A stretch of DNA of 64,000 bases, from positions 62,001 through 126,000 of the forward strand of contig NZ_SRYR01000007.1 in the NCBI RefSeq assembly GCF_004794105.1, in the 5' to 3' direction. The notes beneath the pieces were generated by a model, which saw only the letters and a program-made list of their open reading frames with translations, did not search any database and had not been told where the DNA came from. Every line of letters begins with the position of its first letter. The stretch's first letter is position 1. The position numbers and the translations under genes are program-made. Source of the DNA: Clostridium sartagoforme (GTDB taxonomy: Bacteria; Bacillota; Clostridia; Clostridiales; Clostridiaceae). This document shows positions 59,663 to 64,000 of the stretch, one piece after another.

Positions 59663-60193
59663 TTACGCATTTACCCCTTTGTCACACAAGTATATTTTTG
59701 ATTATCAATGTAAAATATAGTATTATTGTAAAATTATGTTCGATAGTTTATATTTCGGATGAAAGAATGAAATTTTTAGGAGTTAATGAAGTTTTTAGGA
59801 ATATTATTTAAATTTTCAAATGGTATTACAAATTTTTTATGGGCTACTACAAAGAATATGAATATTGAAGCTATTATAATTGTTTAAATTTTATAGAATA
59901 ATATGCTTAGGCAATTACTATGATAAAAAATTAACTTGTTAATTTCTCAACTTAATTTAAGTTAGTAGATTTCAAATTTAGAAAAAGAGATTGAAAGAGA
60001 TATCTTTTAAGAAGAGCTTAATAAAGTTTAATTTCAATAATATTAAATAGCTTGATTTCATTATTTTCCTATTGCTGATACTTTGAAATATATCATACTT
60101 TAAATGTGATTAATTAGATATAGAATTAATAATATATTTATGATAAATTGTATGTATATAAATTGAAAAATGAAGGCTATTGGAGGAATTATT
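59663..60193. other. Intergenic stretch without recognisable features
   Basis: 530 nt of AT-rich DNA between the HD-GYP gene and the CYTH gene. I see no ORF with an SD, no hairpin terminator and no repeat shared with the rest of the window. Promoters for the two divergent genes must lie here. Confidence 0.5.
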
Positions 60194-60757
60194 ATGAAAG
60201 AATTAGAAACTAGAGTAGTAGATATAGATGTAGAAAAAGTGAGAGAAACGTTAATTAACTTGGGAGCTAAAAAGGTAAAAGAAGAATACCAAATAAATAA
60301 TATATATGATTTTGAAGATAATAGATTATTAAATGCAAAGGGATATGCAAGAATTAGAATTACAGATGATAGACTTAATAATAAAGAGGTAGTATATATG
60401 ACTACTAAAAAGATGTTAAGTCAAGGAACATTTAAAGTAATGGAAGAAAATGAAACAATAGTAGAAGATAAGGAAGCCGCAGCAAAAATATATATTTCTT
60501 TAGGTTTAGTTTTAAAAGAGTCAATTAAAAAATATAGAGAAAGCTATAAGATTATGGATTCTTTAGTGGAAATTGATATTAATGATAAGAGTTTTTGTCC
60601 TTTTCCATATTTAGAAATTGAAACAACCTCTGAAGAAAAATTAAAGGAAATACTTGAATTACTTGGTTATAGTATTGAAGATACAACTTCTAAAACTATT
60701 TATGAGTTATTAGAAGAAAGAGGATTAGCTAAAAATAATAAAGGTAAGGGATTATAA
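60194..60757 (+). CDS. CYTH domain protein (class IV adenylyl cyclase / triphosphatase fold)
   Basis: 187 residues from ATG 60194 behind TTGGAGGAA. The ExExK-type motif at the N-terminus appears as ELETR (E3, E5, R7 in place of K). RIRITDD, TTKKM, the EIDIND pair and PYLEIETTSEEKL are the acidic/basic strands of the triphosphate tunnel. It could act as an inorganic or thiamine triphosphatase, or as a class IV cyclase. Function not resolved. Confidence 0.85.
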   Translation: MKELETRVVDIDVEKVRETLINLGAKKVKEEYQINNIYDFEDNRLLNAKGYARIRITDDRLNNKEVVYMTTKKMLSQGTFKVMEENETIVEDKEAAAKIYISLGLVLKESIKKYRESYKIMDSLVEIDINDKSFCPFPYLEIETTSEEKLKEILELLGYSIEDTTSKTIYELLEERGLAKNNKGKGL

Positions 60758-60832
60758 AAATTTTTGTAACAAAAAGTAAAACTTCTTAGTAATTTATAAT
60801 AAGGATTTTATTAAGTACTAAGGAGATTAAGT

Positions 60833-61666
60833 ATGGAATGGTTTATTAATCAAAGTCCAATAGTTCAAGGATTAATTGCAACAATTTTTACATGGTTAGT
60901 GACAGCGCTTGGAGCAGCATTAGTTTTTTTCTTTAAGAGGTTTGATAGGAGAATATTAAATACTATGCTTGGTTTCGGGGCTGGAGTAATGATTGCTGCA
61001 AGCTTTTGGTCATTATTAAGTCCTGCTATAGATCTTTCAGAACAACTAGGCTATAGTGGATTTATAATTCCAAGTATAGGATTTTTTCTAGGAGGAGCAT
61101 TTTTAATTTTTGCAGATAAGCTTATGGATAAGTATTCATATGGCTCAGTATTAAAAAAAGAAGAAGTAGAAGAAAGTGAAGAGGGAAGTAGTTCCAAAGT
61201 AACTAAATATAGAAAGAGTATTTTGCTTGTTTTAGCAGTTACCCTTCACAATATCCCTGAAGGATTGGCTGTTGGAGTAGCCTTTGGTGGAGTAGCGGCA
61301 GGTATTCCAGGTACATCAATAGCGGCAGCTATAGCTTTAGCCATTGGAATAGGACTACAAAACTTTCCAGAAGGAGCAGCAGTATCTCTGCCACTAAGAA
61401 GTGAAGGAATATCAAGATTTAAAAGCTTTTTATATGGACAAGCGTCTGGTATAGTAGAACCTATAGCAGGAGTAATTGGTGTAATAGCTGCTTTAACTGT
61501 AAGAAGTATGTTACCTTTTTTACTATCATTTTCAGCAGGAGCTATGATAGCTGTTGTAGGAGCTGAGTTATTACCAGAAGCATCTTTAGAAAATAAAAAA
61601 TTAACTACTTTTGGATTAATTCTTGGATTTATAGTAATGATGATTTTAGATGTAGCTTTAGGGTAA
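60833..61666 (+). CDS. ZIP family metal transporter
   Basis: 277 residues behind AAGGAGATTAAG. Eight helices; the metal-path motifs TLHNIPEGLAVGVAF and GLQNFPEGAAVSLPL lie in helices IV and V, and a charged loop (KKEEVEESEEGSSSKVTK) separates helices III and IV. It imports divalent cations such as zinc, iron or manganese across the cytoplasmic membrane. Metal specificity and control cannot be read from the sequence. Confidence 0.93.
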   Translation: MEWFINQSPIVQGLIATIFTWLVTALGAALVFFFKRFDRRILNTMLGFGAGVMIAASFWSLLSPAIDLSEQLGYSGFIIPSIGFFLGGAFLIFADKLMDKYSYGSVLKKEEVEESEEGSSSKVTKYRKSILLVLAVTLHNIPEGLAVGVAFGGVAAGIPGTSIAAAIALAIGIGLQNFPEGAAVSLPLRSEGISRFKSFLYGQASGIVEPIAGVIGVIAALTVRSMLPFLLSFSAGAMIAVVGAELLPEASLENKKLTTFGLILGFIVMMILDVALG

Positions 61667-61740
61667 ATTTTACACTAAGTTTTAGCCTAGACTAAATTTC
61701 TTAGCCTACGTTAAAAATATGAGTATGGTTTAAATTGAGC

Positions 61741-61817
61741 AGGAATTTTTAATATATTATGCTCGGCCTCCGTCGTAAACTCCAAGTCGGCTTACGCACA
61801 ATATGTTAAAAACTCCT
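61741..61817. repeat. Palindromic repeat with conserved loop (copy B)
   Basis: Arms 61741-61762 and 61796-61817 pair at 19 of 22 positions. The centre carries CCGTCGTAAACTCCAAGTCG, the same core as copy A at 4640-4722, but the arms are unrelated to those of copy A. Located after the ZIP transporter stop codon. Confidence 0.75.
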
Positions 61818-61829
61818 TGAATAATTTAA

Positions 61830-61993
61830 TCTTGTAGATGCTCATATTAGAGGTAAAAACTACTAGGACTTAGAGTTGTTGGCTTGTCTGAGCGTATGCG
61901 AATTTTACCAAAACTCGTAGCTTAGTAGTTTTACGAGCCTTAGAAATTATTTTTGTAGTATTTGTCTTATGAGCCGTCAATTTATCTTTGTGG
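61830..61993 (-). repeat. Reversed partial copy of the element at 53084-53376
   Basis: Read on the minus strand it starts AAAGATAAATTGA, then CTCATAAGACAAATACTACA, and continues with GAGTTTTGGTAAAA and GCTCAGACAAGCCAACAACT, matching the element after pheA in order. It can also fold on itself (CTACTAG.../...CTTAGTAG). Confidence 0.65.
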
Positions 61994-62012
61994 TTATATT
62001 CACATTTTATGA

Positions 62013-62046
62013 CAAAAAAAGAAGTATCACGTAATGTGATACTTCT
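62013..62046 (-). terminator. Terminator of fba
   Basis: On the minus strand AGAAGTATCAC pairs perfectly with GTGATACTTCT around ATTAC, followed by seven T. Confidence 0.93.
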
Positions 62047-62059
62047 CAATTTAATGGAA

Positions 62060-62923
62060 TTAAGCTTGGTTAATTGATCCGAATAATTCCATTTTTTCTT
62101 TAACTGTAGCTTTAATAGCTTCAAATCCTGGAGCTAAAAGTTTTCTTGGGTCAAAGCCTTTTCCTTGTGTATCTTTTCCAGCTTCGATGTACTTTCTTGT
62201 ACCTTCAGCAAATGCTAATTGACATTCAGTGTTAACATTGATCTTAGATACTCCAAGAGAGATAGCTTTCTTAATCATATCTTCAGGGATTCCAGTACCA
62301 CCATGTAATACTAGTGGAACATTGTTTGTAACTTTGCTTATAGCTTCTAAAGCTTCAAAGCTAAGTCCTTGCCAGTTTTCTGGATATACTCCGTGGATAT
62401 TACCGATACCTGCAGCTAACATTGTAACTCCTAAATCAGCAATTGCTTTACATTCATTAGCATCAGCGATTTCGCCAGCACCAACAACTCCGTCTTCTTC
62501 TCCACCGATTGATCCAACTTCAGCTTCTAAAGATAATCCTTTTTCTGAAGTTAACTTAACCATTTCTTTTGTCTTAGCGATATTTTCATCTATTGGATAG
62601 TGAGATCCATCAAACATGATTGATGAGAATCCAGCTTCCATAGCTTTTAAAGCACCTTCATAGCTACCGTGGTCTAAGTGAATAGCAACTGGTACAGTGA
62701 TGTTTAATTCTTCCATCATTCCGTTTACCATTCCAACTACAGTTTTGAAACCACACATATATTTAGCAGCACCTTCTGATACTCCTAATATAACTGGTGA
62801 ATTATTTTCTTGAGCAGTTAATAATATTGCTTTAGTCCATTCTAAATTGTTAATATTGAATTGACCTACAGCGTATTTGCCTGCCTTAGCTTTATTTAAC
62901 ATTTCTTTTGCAGAAACTAACAT
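62060..62923 (-). CDS. fba: Fructose-1,6-bisphosphate aldolase, class II
   Basis: 287 residues behind TGGAGG. A zinc-dependent class II aldolase of the GatY/FbaA short type: MLVSAKEMLNKAKAGKYAVG, zinc and substrate motifs VAIHLDHGS, SLEAEVGSIGGEEDG and VLHGGTGIP. It cleaves fructose-1,6-bisphosphate to DHAP and glyceraldehyde-3-phosphate in glycolysis. The regular codon choice suggests high expression. Tagatose-bisphosphate aldolase is a less likely alternative given no such pathway nearby. Confidence 0.93.
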   Translation of the reverse strand: MLVSAKEMLNKAKAGKYAVGQFNINNLEWTKAILLTAQENNSPVILGVSEGAAKYMCGFKTVVGMVNGMMEELNITVPVAIHLDHGSYEGALKAMEAGFSSIMFDGSHYPIDENIAKTKEMVKLTSEKGLSLEAEVGSIGGEEDGVVGAGEIADANECKAIADLGVTMLAAGIGNIHGVYPENWQGLSFEALEAISKVTNNVPLVLHGGTGIPEDMIKKAISLGVSKINVNTECQLAFAEGTRKYIEAGKDTQGKGFDPRKLLAPGFEAIKATVKEKMELFGSINQA

Positions 62924-63311
62924 GGTATAATACCTCCATTAATTTATATTTTATTACAATTAAGCTATAACGCTAACTGTAGTAAGGAGAATAACTAATT
63001 AGTTGTCCTCATTACTATATATTATAACTCAAAATAGATTTAATTTAAACATAAAAATTAGTTTTTGCCTCCCAAGTGATAGAAATAATGAGATTTTTTC
63101 CATATTTACTTAATTTTCATTAGTTTTAATTGATATCCTTAAATTTTAAGAACATATATTATTAATAAGAATTAGACATTAAAAAGATAGTGATATAATA
63201 TGATGAAAGTAGAGAGTTTTACCAAAATATGAAACAAAATTTCGGAATTGTGATATAATATTGAAAAGACAAAAAATAAATTGTAATATATATATGGATG
63301 GAGGTTATCTT
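62924..63311. other. Divergent intergenic region between fba and the RpiR gene, with a 36-bp dyad
   Basis: 62981-62998 and 62999-63016 form an inverted repeat matching at 15 of 18 positions, with the perfect centre AACTAATTAGTT. It has no T-run and lies about 60-90 nt upstream of fba, so it could be an operator. TATAAT-like boxes occur near 63194 and 63254 for the RpiR gene. No ORF. Confidence 0.5.
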
Positions 63312-64000
63312 ATGAAGAGTGTAGTTGTAAAATTACAAAATTATATTGATAAGGCCAGTGAAACAGAAAAAGGAATAATAGAGTATTTGTTAAAGAATCC
63401 GGATTCAACAGTAAATAGTAACATATACCAGCTTTCAGAGAAAACCTTTTCTTCACCATCTACTATTATTCGTCTATGCAAAAAAACTGGTTTTAAAGGA
63501 TATAAAGAGTTAATTCATTCATTAGTTTATGAATTAGCAATTAGGAAATCAACTGAAAAAGAAAGAGTAAAGAATATTAATAAAGAAGATAGCTTAGAGA
63601 ATATTGTAGAAAAAGTCACATTAAAGAGTATTTCATCCTTGGAAAAAACAGAAAAACTAATTGATATTAAAGTATTAGAAACATGTGTGAGTCTTTTAGA
63701 TAAATCTAGAAATATATGTCTATTTGGTGTTGGAGCTTCATTATTAGTTGCAAAGGATGCACATTTAAAGTTGTTAAGAATTAATAAGAGTTGTTATATT
63801 AACGATGATTTCCATGCACAGTTGTTGCAAGCACAAAATATGAGTAAAGATGATTTAGCAATAATTATAAGTTACTCTGGTTTCACAGAAGAAATGATTA
63901 AGTGTGCAAATATAGTGAAAGAAATAGGTGCACCTATTATTGCAATTACAAGATTAGAAGAATCACCTATAAGTAGAATTGCAGATTACAGATTATTAGT
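63312..64000 (+). CDS. MurR/RpiR family transcriptional regulator (3' end outside window)
   Basis: 229 codons are visible from ATG 63312 (GGAGG 7 nt upstream), open to the window edge. The N-terminal HTH_6 domain (1-77) includes NSNIYQLSEKTFSSPSTIIR and LCKKTGFKGYKEL. The SIS sugar-isomerase domain begins at about 125 with ICLFGVGASLLVAKDAHLKL and continues with IIISYSGFTEEMIK and IAITRLEESPIS. Such proteins sense phosphosugars. The target is unknown; divergence from fba and the dyad between them make fba or a downstream sugar operon candidates. Confidence 0.88.
   Translation, partial: MKSVVVKLQNYIDKASETEKGIIEYLLKNPDSTVNSNIYQLSEKTFSSPSTIIRLCKKTGFKGYKELIHSLVYELAIRKSTEKERVKNINKEDSLENIVEKVTLKSISSLEKTEKLIDIKVLETCVSLLDKSRNICLFGVGASLLVAKDAHLKLLRINKSCYINDDFHAQLLQAQNMSKDDLAIIISYSGFTEEMIKCANIVKEIGAPIIAITRLEESPISRIADYRLL

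Noticed and set aside
59663-60193. Possible missed gene in the 530-nt gap between the HD-GYP and CYTH genes
   Set aside because: All frames are broken by frequent stops and no SD-linked ORF above about 25 codons is evident.

Overview
The window looks like chromosome from a low-GC, strictly or mainly anaerobic Firmicute, most likely Clostridium sensu stricto. The signs are very AT-rich codon use and spacers, strong GGAGG ribosome binding sites, a reverse-type rubrerythrin, a PRD-regulated PTS repertoire, many hairpin plus U-tract terminators, and family resemblances of the proteins. No rRNA, tRNA, CRISPR array, phage or complete mobile element was found. Species assignment is not possible from the sequence alone.

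Layout. 1-4.6 kb: thiol/sulfur redox block (glutaredoxin-like protein, Crp-family regulator, cysteine-rich ArsR regulator, and an 830-residue CoA-disulfide reductase fused to rhodanese, TusA and DsrE-like domains). 4.6-7 kb: small membrane proteins, including a tandemly duplicated promoter/small-gene/terminator unit. 7-11 kb: soluble chemotaxis-type signalling protein coupled to a DUF2225 zinc protein, a small alarmone synthetase, an acetyltransferase and a lipoprotein. 11.3-15.1 kb: catecholate/petrobactin-type siderophore ABC importer behind two Fur-like boxes. 15.5 kb: reverse rubrerythrin. 16.3-22 kb: beta-glucoside PTS operon (PRD regulator, EIIBC, MBL-fold hydrolase, GH1 6-phospho-beta-glucosidase). 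22-29.5 kb: mixed housekeeping genes and decayed DNA (transporter relic, deleted IS30 element, recombinase tail). 29.5-37.9 kb: mannosylglycerate/alpha-mannoside PTS operon (PRD/EIIA regulator, EIIA, EIIB, EIIC, YczE-like membrane protein, GH38, ManA). 38-46.4 kb: small zinc-ribbon protein, DUF6132 protein, Rrf2 regulator with nitroreductase and luciferase-like monooxygenase, Crp regulator with alpha/beta hydrolase, HAD phosphatase, cardiolipin synthase. 46.6-58.5 kb: nearly complete shikimate/Phe/Tyr pathway (two DAHP synthases, aroB, aroA, aroC, pheA, aroE, aroK, tyrA). 58.6-64 kb: HD-GYP protein, CYTH protein, ZIP transporter, class II aldolase and the start of an RpiR regulator.

The most notable observation lies just upstream of the aromatic block. 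A consensus promoter (46663-46690) drives a 42-codon ORF with 12 aromatic codons in a 20-codon stretch. A U-tract terminator follows (46904-46931), and a mutually exclusive antiterminator pairing (46844-46855 with 46910-46921) can be drawn by hand. This is the architecture of a ribosome-stalling attenuator for aromatic amino acid synthesis.

A second theme is the density of intergenic repeats. There is a roughly 90-bp family with TATATAAGTTG / CAACTTATATA ends (four copies), palindromes with a conserved loop and variable arms, a paired structured 73-nt repeat next to aroE, and a long inverted repeat after pheA with a reversed partial copy near fba.
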